DNA of 64,000 nt from Flavobacterium jumunjinense (GCF_021650975.2 NZ_CP091285.1:124001-188000), one strand, 5' to 3'. Shown: positions 15,065 to 24,534, counted from the stretch's first letter. Notes: generated by a model from the letters alone, not told the origin. Program-made: numbers and translations.

Positions 15065-16624
15065 CTAATTCAAACTTTCTTTAATCTTTAAAGCACATTT
15101 TTCTCCATCTATTGCTGCAGAAATAATTCCTCCTGCATAACCAGCTCCTTCTCCACAAGGATACAATCCTTTAATTTTCACATGTTCCAAAGAAATTGGA
15201 TCACGTGGAATTCTAACTGGAGATGACGTTCTACTTTCTGGCGCATGTAAAATAGCATCGTTCGTAAAATATCCTCTCATCGATTTATCAAATTGAGCGA
15301 ATCCTTCTCGCATAGTATTAGTTAAAAAATCAGGAAACACTTCACCTAATTCAACAGCTGTTGTTCCAGGAACATAAGAAGTTTTAGGAATACTTGAAGA
15401 CACTTTTTTCTGAGTAAAATCGACCATTTTTTGTGCAGGAACTTTTTGAGTCTCACCTGCTAATTGCCAAGCTTTTTGCTCTATCGATTTTTGAAACTCC
15501 ATACCTGCTAATGCACCAAATTTTTCAAAAGGTTTAAAATCTTCCAAACGCAATTCTACTACAATACCTGAATTTGCAGTTACTTGATCTCGTTTTGAAG
15601 GTGACCACCCGTTTGTAACTACTTCCCCTGGACTTGTAGCACAAGGAGCAATTACTCCTCCTGGACACATACAAAACGAATACATTCCTCTTCCTGCCAC
15701 CTGTTTCACAATAGAATAAGGAGCTGGAGGCAAAAAATCTCCTCTAAAATCACAAGAATATTGAATTTTATCTATTAACTCTTGAGGATGCTCCGCACGA
15801 ACTCCCAATGCAAATGGCTTAGCCTCTATGTAAATATCTTTTCTATCTAACAATTCAAAAATATCACGAGCCGAATGACCTGTAGCTAAAATTATTTTTT
15901 TTGAATTAATTATACTTCCATCCTGTAGTACTACTCCATCTACTTCAGTATTCTTAATTAGAATATCAGTCACTTTAGTATCAAATAAAACTTTTCCTCC
16001 ACAAGCAATTATTTTTTCACGAATATCTTGAATAATTTGAGGTAATTTATTTGTTCCAATATGTGGGTGTGCTTCAACTAAAATTTCATCGGAAGCCCCA
16101 AATCCAACTAATAATTGAAGAATTCTATCCACATCACCTCTTTTTTTAGAGCGTGTATACAGTTTCCCATCGGAATATGTCCCTGCTCCTCCTTCTCCAA
16201 AACAATAGTTCGAATCTTCGTTTACTATATGATCTACATTTATTGCTTTCAAATCGCGACGACGCCCACGAACATCTTTACCTCTTTCTAACACAATTGG
16301 CTTTAATCCTAATTCAATTAACTGCAAAGCCGCAAATAATCCCGCTGGGCCAGCACCAACAACTACAACTTCTTGAGCGTTTTCTACATTTGGATAATCG
16401 GGTAATTCAATTATAGATTCAAAAAAAGGTTCATCTACAAGAAAAACATTCGCTTTAATATTGAATTTAATCGACTTCTGTCTTGCATCTATCGATCGTT
16501 TAAGAACAACTACTTTCTGTATTTCCTTTACGGAAATTTGAAGTAATTTGGCAACAAAATTCACTAATAGTATTTCGTTATTGGCTACTTCTGGAGAAAC
16601 TTGAAATTGTAATTCACGAGGCAT
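15065..16624 (-). CDS. FAD-dependent dehydrogenase of the COG2509 family
   Basis: A 519-residue cytoplasmic flavoprotein. The FAD-binding motif VVVVGAGPAGLFAALQL starts near residue 86 and is followed by LERGKDVRGRRRD. NYCFGEGGAGTYSDGKLYTR and GGVIAPCATSPGEVVTNG are typical of the uncharacterised FAD-dependent dehydrogenases of COG2509. The C-terminal GLYPCGEGAGYAGGIISA closes the FAD fold. The family is widespread but has no settled substrate. The roughly 85-residue N-terminal part is a separate alpha/beta domain. The gene is single on the minus strand, ending near a bidirectional terminator. Confidence 0.88.
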   Translation of the reverse strand: MPRELQFQVSPEVANNEILLVNFVAKLLQISVKEIQKVVVLKRSIDARQKSIKFNIKANVFLVDEPFFESIIELPDYPNVENAQEVVVVGAGPAGLFAALQLIELGLKPIVLERGKDVRGRRRDLKAINVDHIVNEDSNYCFGEGGAGTYSDGKLYTRSKKRGDVDRILQLLVGFGASDEILVEAHPHIGTNKLPQIIQDIREKIIACGGKVLFDTKVTDILIKNTEVDGVVLQDGSIINSKKIILATGHSARDIFELLDRKDIYIEAKPFALGVRAEHPQELIDKIQYSCDFRGDFLPPAPYSIVKQVAGRGMYSFCMCPGGVIAPCATSPGEVVTNGWSPSKRDQVTANSGIVVELRLEDFKPFEKFGALAGMEFQKSIEQKAWQLAGETQKVPAQKMVDFTQKKVSSSIPKTSYVPGTTAVELGEVFPDFLTNTMREGFAQFDKSMRGYFTNDAILHAPESRTSSPVRIPRDPISLEHVKIKGLYPCGEGAGYAGGIISAAIDGEKCALKIKESLN

Positions 16625-16704
16625 TTTTATTTTTATTTAAAGAATTTAAGAAATCTATTCTACATTTCTTAAATCCATATTTTTGCAAAAGTAATCAAAT
16701 CAAT

Positions 16705-17754
16705 TTAGTTTTTTGCTTCAAAAGCTTTCAAAGCAAAAGAAGCCAACCAATGTTCCCCTTCATAATTTCCATCAACCACAGAAGGTAGAGAAAATTGCAA
16801 ATGAATATCTGCTATTTTTTTCAAATGAGAAAATGTTCTTGGGTACTTATTATAGAGTGCATAAAGATTCCAAGCTCTACTAAAATTCAGCCCATCTAAA
16901 TGTACTAAATGACCATCTGTTCTATCAGAAACCTTAGCTGTTTCCCATTCAAATTTATTCTTAAATAAATTAGGTGCAAATTTTCGCATCCAAGTCAAAA
17001 ATTCTTTTTCAGACAAAACTCGCTGCATTAATCCAATTTCTTCCATACATGGAGATAAAAAATCGGTTCCGCTTGGTTCCCAAGAAAATGGACAATTTTC
17101 ATCTGAAGCATACATTCTCAATGCGTTTTCTTTAATAACATCCTGAAAAGCAACATTATTAGTATGCATAGCATAATCCCAAGCATAAGTTAACCCAAAC
17201 GCTGTGTTAGAATGTGTACCCACTCTAATTGGATATCGCAATTTTGGTAAAAACTCAGAATATCTTTCAATTAACAATTCCGTTAATGGTTTTAAATTCT
17301 CTGCTAATGGTTTAGCAAATTTAAGCTTACTTTTTTCTAATTCTAATTGTAGCTTCAACAACCAATTCCATCCGTAAGTACGTTCATACGATTTTTCATG
17401 GTTTTTATTAAAATAAGCAATCTCAAAATCAATATTTTCCTTTGATAAATTCACCTGTAACTTACTTATTATTTCATCCTTATTCTTTAAGTCATCAAAA
17501 TTATTTAACAAATAAACCAAACTCCAATGTCCATGAACAGAAGAATGCCAATCAAAACATCCATAAAATGCAGGATGCAATTCTTTAGGTGATTTCAATT
17601 CTGACTCATCCAACAATAATTGATTCAATTTATTAGGATATTCTTGTTGCAAACATTTAATAGGCAATGTTGCTAAATGATTGGCTTGATCTATTGTTAA
17701 TTCTTGAGAAAATAATTGTCCGACCATAAAAACAAAGAAGATTGAATATTTCAT
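16705..17754 (-). CDS. DUF2891 secreted protein
   Basis: The product from ATG 17754 has 349 residues, beginning with a signal peptide (MKYSIFFVFMVGQLFSQ). The stretch HPAFYGCFDWHSSVHGHW is the hallmark of DUF2891, a family with an alpha-helical barrel look (repeated helices, RVGTHSNTAFGLTYAWDYA) like some glycoside-processing enzymes; its activity is unknown. The frame is open to a TTG at 17772, but that codon lies in the promoter-like box CAAATTTA (17770-17777), so the ATG at 17754 is the better start. It should act in the periplasm. Confidence 0.85.
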   Translation of the reverse strand: MKYSIFFVFMVGQLFSQELTIDQANHLATLPIKCLQQEYPNKLNQLLLDESELKSPKELHPAFYGCFDWHSSVHGHWSLVYLLNNFDDLKNKDEIISKLQVNLSKENIDFEIAYFNKNHEKSYERTYGWNWLLKLQLELEKSKLKFAKPLAENLKPLTELLIERYSEFLPKLRYPIRVGTHSNTAFGLTYAWDYAMHTNNVAFQDVIKENALRMYASDENCPFSWEPSGTDFLSPCMEEIGLMQRVLSEKEFLTWMRKFAPNLFKNKFEWETAKVSDRTDGHLVHLDGLNFSRAWNLYALYNKYPRTFSHLKKIADIHLQFSLPSVVDGNYEGEHWLASFALKAFEAKN

Positions 17755-17769
17755 TTGATAAAGTTTTCT

Positions 17770-17777
17770 CAAATTTA
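17770..17777 (-). promoter_or_regulatory. -7 box for the DUF2891 gene
   Basis: Minus-strand TAAATTTG (TAnnTTTG) lies 15 bases before the ATG at 17754. It rules out the upstream TTG as the start. Confidence 0.5.
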
Positions 17778-17786
17778 ATAAAAACC

Positions 17787-17794
17787 TACCTTTG
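17787..17794 (+). promoter_or_regulatory. -7 box for the 78-residue protein gene
   Basis: TACCTTTG (TAnnTTTG) lies 38 bases before the ATG at 17833, back to back with the divergent promoter of the DUF2891 gene. Confidence 0.5.
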
Positions 17795-17832
17795 AACCTT
17801 CATTTAAAAGAGAATTCATTAAATTAATACAA

Positions 17833-18069
17833 ATGCGAAAAATAAAACTAATTTGGGATTTTAGAGGTCAGGCTGCGGCAAAAACCGCTGAACACCACGA
17901 AATTCACCTTAAAGAATACATCGAAATTGAAAAACTAAAACTCAATATTACTGGTTTTGAAATCTTGAATGAAATGTATGCTATTGCTTTTATGGTTGTT
18001 GAAGAAAAAGACATGATTATTGTTCGTGACGTTTTAAAACCTCATCGTGGTGAAGTGCACGATTCTTAA
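17833..18069 (+). CDS. Small conserved hypothetical protein
   Basis: A 78-residue soluble protein (MRKIKLIWDFRGQAAAKTAE ...) with a beta-alpha-beta-beta look and three histidines in AEHHEIHLKEY. I cannot assign a named family. It has its own promoter-like box and overlaps the 3' end of the convergent AraC-family gene by four bases (18066-18069), so no terminator separates the two. Confidence 0.7.
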   Translation: MRKIKLIWDFRGQAAAKTAEHHEIHLKEYIEIEKLKLNITGFEILNEMYAIAFMVVEEKDMIIVRDVLKPHRGEVHDS

Positions 18070-18932
18070 TCGAAAATTCCCTTTAAAAACATTTTCGTAG
18101 TTATTCCTTCATGCTTTTTAAACAGTTTTACAAAATAATTTGGACTAGAAAAACCCAGTTCATCTGCAATTTGATTTATTGTTAAATTACGCTCAACCAT
18201 TAAACGTTTGCTTTCTAGAATTAAACGTTGCGTAATTAATTCTGTAACTGTTTTATTCATAACCACTTTTGTAATACGATTGAGATGTTTTAATGTAATC
18301 GCCATTTTCTCTGCGTAAAAAGAAGGTGATTTTTCTATCTTAAAATAGGTTTCCAGCAACACATCAAACTGTTTTAGCTTATAATTATAAATTGGTTTTT
18401 CTTGATTGTTTTCGGAAGAATAGATTCTAGAAATTTCAATATGAATTACATCTAGCAAGTTCAATAATTTGTCCTTTTTATAATTAAAACTATTTTTACT
18501 TTCATTAATCATTAAATTAAAATAAGGGCAGATTAACTCGATTTCTTCTAAACGGAGTAGAATTTCTGGGCTATTAGTAAAAGATTGAAAAAAGGAATAC
18601 TCTTCTATTTTTTTACTCTTAAAATGGAGATTAAATATTTCTTTCGAGTAAAAAACAATATAACCTTCTATATCTTCTGATAACGTCCAAGAGTGAATTT
18701 GTCCAGGTTGCATTAAAAACAAACTTCCTTTTTGTATTTCAAAAGTATCAAAATCGATTGTATGCACTCCAGTTCCATGTGTAAAAAGAACTAACAAATA
18801 GAAATTATGCCGATGTAGTTTCTCTATAAAATGATGTTTTTTCAAATGCTCTTTAAACGAACTTACGTACAGATTATTATAGAATATATTCTCATCAAAA
18901 TTCTCTATTTCATAAACTGGATATTGTTTCAT
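18066..18932 (-). CDS. AraC-family transcriptional regulator
   Basis: A 288-residue regulator. The N-terminal half fits an AraC-type cupin sensor (LHRHNFYLLVLFTHGTGVH, FDTFEIQKGSLFLMQPGQIH), and the last 95 residues carry two helix-turn-helix units (MAITLKHLNRITKVVMNKTV and LTINQIADELGFSSPNYFVK) with the canonical ending FVKLFKKHEG. It binds DNA in the cytoplasm; the ligand and targets are unknown. Neighbouring genes do not suggest a pathway. It ends four bases inside the convergent 78-residue gene. Confidence 0.92.
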   Translation of the reverse strand: MKQYPVYEIENFDENIFYNNLYVSSFKEHLKKHHFIEKLHRHNFYLLVLFTHGTGVHTIDFDTFEIQKGSLFLMQPGQIHSWTLSEDIEGYIVFYSKEIFNLHFKSKKIEEYSFFQSFTNSPEILLRLEEIELICPYFNLMINESKNSFNYKKDKLLNLLDVIHIEISRIYSSENNQEKPIYNYKLKQFDVLLETYFKIEKSPSFYAEKMAITLKHLNRITKVVMNKTVTELITQRLILESKRLMVERNLTINQIADELGFSSPNYFVKLFKKHEGITTKMFLKGIFD

Positions 18933-18999
18933 AATAGCAAATGTCTTTTATGTACACTATTTAGCGAATATACAAAACTTAACAAAACGAATAATACTT

Positions 19000-19007
19000 T
19001 ACTTTTG
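19000..19007 (+). promoter_or_regulatory. -7 box for the DUF983 gene
   Basis: TACTTTTG (TAnnTTTG) lies 16 bases before the ATG of the DUF983 gene, implying a short leader. Confidence 0.5.
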
Positions 19008-19023
19008 CTAAAATTTTTACGCA

Positions 19024-19386
19024 ATGATAGATACTCTAAAAAACCTTTTTAGCAACAAATGCCCAAATTGTTCAAAAGGTAAAGTTTTCAAGAATGGATT
19101 AATCAATTTTGGGTTAGGTTTTCCAAAAATGCATAAAAATTGTCCAAACTGTGATTTTAAATTTGAAAAAGAACCAGGCTTCTTTTTTGGAGCTATGTTT
19201 ATCAACTATGCATTAGGTGCTGCGGAAGCACTAATTACTTACCTTATTGCATTTTCATTTTTTGAAAAAACTTTTGACTTAAGAATCTTTCCTATTATCG
19301 GAGTCGTCATTATAGGTTTATCCATTTTTAATATAAAACTTTCACGATTGATTTGGATTTATATGTTCAAAAACTATTCGAAATAA
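19024..19386 (+). CDS. DUF983 zinc-ribbon membrane protein
   Basis: A 120-residue protein with an N-terminal zinc ribbon (NKCPNCSKGKVF and NCPNCDFKF, two CPxC knuckles) and two membrane helices, with KEPGFFFGAMFINYALG between. This is the DUF983 family, common in alphaproteobacteria and Bacteroidetes; the function is unknown. It is an inner-membrane protein with a cytoplasmic ribbon. The gene ends at a terminator shared with the convergent recQ. Confidence 0.88.
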   Translation: MIDTLKNLFSNKCPNCSKGKVFKNGLINFGLGFPKMHKNCPNCDFKFEKEPGFFFGAMFINYALGAAEALITYLIAFSFFEKTFDLRIFPIIGVVIIGLSIFNIKLSRLIWIYMFKNYSK

Positions 19387-19396
19387 CACAAAAAAA

Positions 19397-19428
19397 CTCT
19401 CAATTTATAAAATTGAGAGCTTTTTTTC
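19397..19428. terminator. Bidirectional terminator between DUF983 gene and recQ
   Basis: CTCTCAATT / AATTGAGAG with a short loop is flanked by A and T runs, and lies between convergent genes. Confidence 0.88.
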
Positions 19429-19442
19429 TTTTCAGTTTTCTA

Positions 19443-21638
19443 TTAGTTAGCCACTTCAGAAATAAATTTAATTCGCATTAAACGCAATTCTTCTGTATCA
19501 TAATCACCATCGAACTCTGAAAGTGCATTTTTAATATTATCCGATTCCGATTCCATAAAATAATCATGAATTTCTTGTTGCTGATCTTCATCAAGAATAT
19601 CGTCTACCCAATAGTTAATATTCAATTTCGTTCCAGAATAAACAATTTGTTCCATTTCTTTCAACAAACCATCCATATCTAAACCTTTTGACTTAGCAAT
19701 ATCGTCTAAGGCAAGTTTTCTATCTACATTTTGAATAATATATAATTTTAATCCTGAATTTGCACCTGTCGATTTAACAACTAAATCATCTGGGCGCATA
19801 ATATCATTATCATCTACATATCTTTCAATTAATGAAACAAAATCTTTTCCGTATTTTTTTGCTTTACCTTCTCCAACTCCGTGAATATTACCTAACTCTT
19901 CAACAGTGATTGGATATTTTAAAGCCATGTCTTCTAATGATGGATCTTGAAAAACTACAAAAGGAGGCACACCTAATTTCTTAGCCACTTTTTTCCTTAA
20001 ATCTTTCAACATCGACATTAAAGCTTCATCTGTAGTTGCAGTAGCTTTTGCAGCAGCTACAATATTTTCATCTTCAGCTTCACTATATTCATGATCTTCA
20101 GACATCATAAAACTTTCAGGATTGTCAATAAAATCATGACCTTTATCTGTAAGCTTAACAATACCATAAGTTTCAATATCTTTTCTAATATATCCAGCTA
20201 CTAAAACTTGTCTTAATAATGCCATCCAAAAACGCTCATCAAATGAACTACCCTTACTAAACAAAGGCTGTGCATCAATTTTATGAGCTTTAATAACAGC
20301 GTTAACTTTTCCTACAAGCGCTAGAATTATTTCTTTCGTCTTGAATTGTTCTCTCGTTTCCTTAACAACTTTCAATAATAATTCCACCTGATTTTTAGCT
20401 TCAACTTTTTTCTTTGGGTTTCGAACATTATCATCCATATCTGCTCCATCACCAGTTTCAGAATCAAATTCTTCACCAAAATAGTGTAACAAATACTTTC
20501 TTCTTGACATAGAGGTTTCTGCATAGGCAACAACTTCTTGTAGCAACGCATATCCAATTTCTTGTTCAGCAATTGGCTTTCCTGCCATGAATTTTTCTAA
20601 CTTCTCAATGTCCTTATAAGAGTAATACGCCAAACAATGTCCTTCTCCTCCATCTCTTCCAGCTCTTCCAGTTTCTTGATAATAACTTTCTAAAGACTTT
20701 GGAATATCATGATGGATTACAAAACGGACATCGGGCTTATCAATTCCCATTCCGAATGCTATGGTAGCAACAACAACATCAACATCTTCCATTAGGAACA
20801 TATCTTGGTGTCTTGCTCTTGTTTTAGCATCTAATCCCGCATGATAAGGCACAGCACTTATTCCATTTACTTGTAACAAGTGAGCAATTTCCTCTACTTT
20901 TTTCCTACTTAAACAATAGATTACTCCAGATTTCCCTTTGTGTTGTTTTATAAAACGAATAATATCCGATTCGATATTTTTCGTTTTAGGCTTCACTTCA
21001 TAGTACAAATTTGCTCTATTGAAGGAGGCTTTAAAAGTGTTTGCATTTGGCATATCTAAATTTTTTAGAATATCCTCTTGCACTTTTGGTGTAGCAGTTG
21101 CAGTTAATCCAATAATCGGGATATCTCCCAATTGTTTGATTATGTTTCTTAGATTCCTATATTCTGGCCTAAAATCGTGACCCCACTCAGAGATACAATG
21201 TGCCTCATCGATGGCAACAAATGATAATTTTACGCCTTTTAAAAACTGAATATATTCTTCTTTGGTTAAAGATTCTGGTGCCACATATAACAACTTGGTC
21301 AACCCTGAAGTGATATCACTTTTAACTTGATTAATCTCTGTCTTAGTTAAAGAAGAATTTAAAACATGGGCTATTCCTGCTTCTGAACTTAGTCCTCTTA
21401 TGGCATCAACTTGATTTTTCATAAGGGCAATAAGCGGAGAAACTACAATTGCAGTTCCTTCCTGGACTAAAGCTGGCAATTGGTAACATAAGGATTTCCC
21501 TCCACCAGTAGGCATAATAACAAAACTATTATTTCCATAGATGATACTGTTAACAACTTGTTCTTGAAGTCCTTTGAATTGGTTAAACCCGAAATATTTT
21601 TTTAATTCTTTGTGTAAATCAATTTCGTTTGGTTTCAT
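19443..21638 (-). CDS. recQ: ATP-dependent DNA helicase RecQ
   Basis: A 731-residue RecQ helicase unwinding DNA for recombination repair. The Walker A motif PTGGGKS is at residues 43-49, the DEAH box at 144-147 (AIDEAHCISEWGHDFRPEY with the RecQ aromatic-rich loop), and motif VI is QETGRAGRDGG. RQC winged-helix and HRDC regions (about 400-500 and 525-605) follow, then a C-terminal extension. Unusually, the four-cysteine zinc motif that normally follows the helicase core is absent: the region reads SMSRRKYLLHYFGEEF and continues without cysteines. It is transcribed alone towards the shared terminator. Confidence 0.95.
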   Translation of the reverse strand: MKPNEIDLHKELKKYFGFNQFKGLQEQVVNSIIYGNNSFVIMPTGGGKSLCYQLPALVQEGTAIVVSPLIALMKNQVDAIRGLSSEAGIAHVLNSSLTKTEINQVKSDITSGLTKLLYVAPESLTKEEYIQFLKGVKLSFVAIDEAHCISEWGHDFRPEYRNLRNIIKQLGDIPIIGLTATATPKVQEDILKNLDMPNANTFKASFNRANLYYEVKPKTKNIESDIIRFIKQHKGKSGVIYCLSRKKVEEIAHLLQVNGISAVPYHAGLDAKTRARHQDMFLMEDVDVVVATIAFGMGIDKPDVRFVIHHDIPKSLESYYQETGRAGRDGGEGHCLAYYSYKDIEKLEKFMAGKPIAEQEIGYALLQEVVAYAETSMSRRKYLLHYFGEEFDSETGDGADMDDNVRNPKKKVEAKNQVELLLKVVKETREQFKTKEIILALVGKVNAVIKAHKIDAQPLFSKGSSFDERFWMALLRQVLVAGYIRKDIETYGIVKLTDKGHDFIDNPESFMMSEDHEYSEAEDENIVAAAKATATTDEALMSMLKDLRKKVAKKLGVPPFVVFQDPSLEDMALKYPITVEELGNIHGVGEGKAKKYGKDFVSLIERYVDDNDIMRPDDLVVKSTGANSGLKLYIIQNVDRKLALDDIAKSKGLDMDGLLKEMEQIVYSGTKLNINYWVDDILDEDQQQEIHDYFMESESDNIKNALSEFDGDYDTEELRLMRIKFISEVAN

Positions 21639-21660
21639 TCTTTATTAATATGATTTTACC

Positions 21661-21668
21661 TAAATTTG
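21661..21668 (+). promoter_or_regulatory. -7 box for the kdsD-tatC unit
   Basis: TAAATTTG (TAnnTTTG) lies 57 bases before the TTG start of kdsD, between the divergent recQ and kdsD genes. Confidence 0.5.
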
Positions 21669-21724
21669 CAATTATAAAGATACGACTTTCTTTATAAATA
21701 CAAAACATAAATATTTTTTATACT

Positions 21725-22690
21725 TTGGACACAACAACAACTATATTAAATTCGGCAAAGAACACCATTTTAGCTGAAAGCAAAAGCATAGCTGAACTTG
21801 TTAATTACTTAACATATGATTTTGCTGAAGCAACAAAAATAATCTATAATTCGAAAGGACGTTTGGTCGTTACTGGAATTGGAAAAAGTGCCATTATTGC
21901 TCAAAAAATAGTAGCAACATTAAATTCTACAGGTACTCCTTCTGTTTTTCTTCATGCTGCAGAAGCTGTTCATGGAGATTTAGGAATGGTTTTACCACAA
22001 GATGTGATTATTTGTATCTCTAAAAGTGGAAACAGTCCAGAAATTAAAGTTTTAGTCCCGTTATTAAAAAGATTTGGAAACACTCTTATAGGAATGACTG
22101 CTGACGCAAATTCATTTCTTGGAAAAGAGTCGCATTATCTTTTACATGCTTATGTAGAGAATGAAGCTTGTCCAAACAATTTAGCACCTACGAATAGTAC
22201 GACTGCACAATTAGTATTAGGAGATGCTTTAGCTGTAGCTTTAATGGAATTAAGGAATTTTAAAAGTGAAGATTTTGCTATTTATCACCCTGGTGGTGCT
22301 TTAGGAAAAAAATTACTACTTAAAATAAAAGATATGCTAGACACTACGCATACTCCAAAAGTTGCTCCAGATGCAAGCATTAAGAAAGTAATAATGGAAA
22401 TTTCTGAAAAGCGTTTAGGTGTTACCGCAGTAATTGACAACGAAAAAGTGATTGGTATTATTACCGATGGAGATATTCGAAGAATGCTAAACGATAATGA
22501 TACTTTTACACATTTAGTTGCAAAAGACATTATGACTAAAAACCCAAAAAACATTAATTCTAACATTCTTGTGTCGGAAGCATTAAGTATTTTAGAGAAT
22601 AATTCTATCACACAATTAGTAGTAATTGACAATGATATTTATAAAGGAATCTTACATTTGCATGATATTTTAAAAGAAGGAATTGTATAA
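21725..22690 (+). CDS. kdsD: Arabinose-5-phosphate isomerase (KpsF/GutQ family)
   Basis: The 321-residue product has an N-terminal SIS sugar-isomerase domain (VVTGIGKSAIIAQKI, ICISKSGNSPEIK) and two C-terminal CBS domains (about 205-320, IGIITDGDIRRML). It converts ribulose 5-phosphate to arabinose 5-phosphate, the first step to Kdo for lipopolysaccharide. The start is TTG at 21725; no in-frame ATG lies near the N-terminus and the SIS homology begins almost at once, so the TTG appears real. Its stop overlaps the tatC start by one base. Confidence 0.92.
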   Translation: MDTTTTILNSAKNTILAESKSIAELVNYLTYDFAEATKIIYNSKGRLVVTGIGKSAIIAQKIVATLNSTGTPSVFLHAAEAVHGDLGMVLPQDVIICISKSGNSPEIKVLVPLLKRFGNTLIGMTADANSFLGKESHYLLHAYVENEACPNNLAPTNSTTAQLVLGDALAVALMELRNFKSEDFAIYHPGGALGKKLLLKIKDMLDTTHTPKVAPDASIKKVIMEISEKRLGVTAVIDNEKVIGIITDGDIRRMLNDNDTFTHLVAKDIMTKNPKNINSNILVSEALSILENNSITQLVVIDNDIYKGILHLHDILKEGIV

Positions 22691-23517
22691 TGGCAAAAAA
22701 AAATATGGCTGAAATGTCGTTTTTAGACCATCTTGAAGAACTTAGATGGCTATTAATTAGAAGTACAATCGCAATTTTAGCGGGGGCAACTATTGCTTTT
22801 TTCTTTAGCGATTTTATTTTTAATGAAATTATATTCGGACCAAAAAGCGTCGATTTTTTCACTTATCAATTCTTTTGTGATATTTCTCAAAAATTTGGTT
22901 TAGATGAAAGTCTATGTGTTAAAGAAATAAATCTTCCTATTCAAAATAGAGAAATGGGCGGACAATTCTCTATACATTTATGGACTTCTATAACAGTAGG
23001 ATTTATTTTCGCATTCCCTTTTATACTTTGGGAAATTTGGAAATTCATAAGTCCGGCCTTATATGATAGTGAAAAAAAATATGCTTCTGCATTTATCATT
23101 ATTTCCTCTCTATTATTCTTTATAGGTGTTTTATTCGGTTATTATATTATTGCTCCTTTATCGGTTCAGTTTTTCGCAAGTTATATTGTGAGTACAGAAA
23201 TTAATAATTCAATCGATATTACTTCCTATATTAGCTTAATGAAAACTTCTGCAATTGCTAGTGGTTTACTTTTTGAGTTACCAATAATCATATACTTTTT
23301 AACTAAATTAGGACTCGTAACTCCTGATTTCTTGAGGAAATATAGAAAATACACACTTGTTATCGTACTTATTTTATCGGCTATTATTACTCCACCAGAC
23401 ATAATTAGCCAAGTTATTGTAGCTATTCCTATAATGATTTTATATGAGATAAGTATTCTAATTAGTGCAACTGTGATGAAAAAACAAAATAAAACAACCG
23501 ATTTAACAAACTACTAA
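22690..23517 (+). CDS. tatC: Sec-independent protein translocase TatC
   Basis: A 275-residue inner-membrane protein with six helices. The N-terminal FLDHLEELRWLLIRS is the conserved TatC motif that binds twin-arginine signal peptides, and FPFILWEIWKFISPALYDSE is the second signature. It forms the receptor of the Tat translocase, exporting folded proteins. The start codon overlaps the kdsD stop (TAATG). No tatA/B gene lies in the window. Confidence 0.95.
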   Translation: MAKKNMAEMSFLDHLEELRWLLIRSTIAILAGATIAFFFSDFIFNEIIFGPKSVDFFTYQFFCDISQKFGLDESLCVKEINLPIQNREMGGQFSIHLWTSITVGFIFAFPFILWEIWKFISPALYDSEKKYASAFIIISSLLFFIGVLFGYYIIAPLSVQFFASYIVSTEINNSIDITSYISLMKTSAIASGLLFELPIIIYFLTKLGLVTPDFLRKYRKYTLVIVLILSAIITPPDIISQVIVAIPIMILYEISILISATVMKKQNKTTDLTNY

Positions 23518-23519
23518 TT

Positions 23520-23870
23520 ATGTCTGATTTAGTAAAAGAATTCAACGAATATCGTTCTAAAATGAACGAAAAGCTATTGGCTGATAACAATAAAGTAATT
23601 AAACGTATTTTTAACGTAGACACAAATGCCTACATGGAAGGAGCGTTAGACGTTAAAACAAAAGAACTTCTTGGTTTAGTTGCTTCTGCTGTATTGCGTT
23701 GCGATGATTGCGTTAAATATCATTTAGAGACATCACATAAAGAAGGTATTACAAAAGAAGAAATGATGGAAGCAATGGGAATTGCTACACTTGTTGGAGG
23801 CTCTATTGTTATTCCTCATTTAAGAAGAGCCTACGAGTTTTGGGAAGCTCTTGAAGAAAATGTTAAATAA
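23520..23870 (+). CDS. Carboxymuconolactone decarboxylase/AhpD-like protein
   Basis: A 116-residue all-helical protein of the carboxymuconolactone decarboxylase family. The redox motif CDDCVKYH (a CxxC followed by a histidine three residues on) is the AhpD-type active site, so a thiol-disulphide or peroxidase-linked role is more likely than decarboxylation. GITKEEMMEAMGIATLVGG is the conserved second half. It starts two bases after tatC and is therefore in the same operon, an order I believe is common in flavobacteria. Confidence 0.9.
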   Translation: MSDLVKEFNEYRSKMNEKLLADNNKVIKRIFNVDTNAYMEGALDVKTKELLGLVASAVLRCDDCVKYHLETSHKEGITKEEMMEAMGIATLVGGSIVIPHLRRAYEFWEALEENVK

Positions 23871-23881
23871 AAAACATTAAA

Positions 23882-24451
23882 ATGAGCAAGATTGTTATTT
23901 GTACTAACTGTACTGAAGAGAATGATTCTTCTGCTAGATATTGTTCTAAATGTGGCTATAAAATTCCAGAAGTTGAAATTGAAGCAAAGGAACCTGAGTC
24001 TATAAAAAACACTAAAAAAAGTGATGATAAAAAGAATACCAAGAAAAAAATAATTACTACAATTCTTTCTCTTATTTTCTTTTTTGCTTTTTTTTTCGCG
24101 GCTAAACTCATCTTTAAAACCGATGATATTGATAGTGAATTAACAAAAATCGCTAGCGAAATAAATAAGACCTGTCCTTTCAATGTTGACAAGGACACTC
24201 GTTTGGATGGCGTTTTAGTGCTACCAAACAAAACCATTCAATACAATTATACTTTAACAAGCTACTCAAAAGAAGAAATAAATATTGAAGAAGCTTCTGA
24301 ATATATTTTTAAAAATTCTTTAGAAAATATAAAGAATAATCCTGATATGAAATATTTGAAAGACAAACATGTTAATTTCACATATTCTTATAAGGACAAA
24401 AAAAAGGTCTATTTGTTTAAAGTTGACGTAAAACCGAGTGACTATAATTAA
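23882..24451 (+). CDS. Zinc-ribbon single-pass membrane protein
   Basis: A 189-residue protein beginning with a zinc ribbon (CTNC ... CSKC, cysteines 7, 10, 21, 24), then a lysine-rich linker, one membrane helix (about residues 57-77, IITTILSLIFFFAFFFAAKL) and a 110-residue outer domain. The double-CxxC ribbon at the start is the zinc_ribbon_2-like type seen in many unrelated membrane proteins. The outer domain (FNVDKDTRLDGVLVLPNKT) is not recognised. It sits 11 bases after the AhpD-like gene in the tatC-lptB unit. Confidence 0.78.
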   Translation: MSKIVICTNCTEENDSSARYCSKCGYKIPEVEIEAKEPESIKNTKKSDDKKNTKKKIITTILSLIFFFAFFFAAKLIFKTDDIDSELTKIASEINKTCPFNVDKDTRLDGVLVLPNKTIQYNYTLTSYSKEEINIEEASEYIFKNSLENIKNNPDMKYLKDKHVNFTYSYKDKKKVYLFKVDVKPSDYN

Positions 24452-24534
24452 GTTAAAAATACTAGCAAAATTGTTAAACTTAAAAGCGAAACACTATAAA
24501 ATTTAATACATTTACATATTACATATTCAATTAA

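Noticed and set aside
17755..17772. TTG start for the DUF2891 protein
   Set aside because: It overlaps the promoter-like box, and the signal peptide begins properly at the ATG at 17754.
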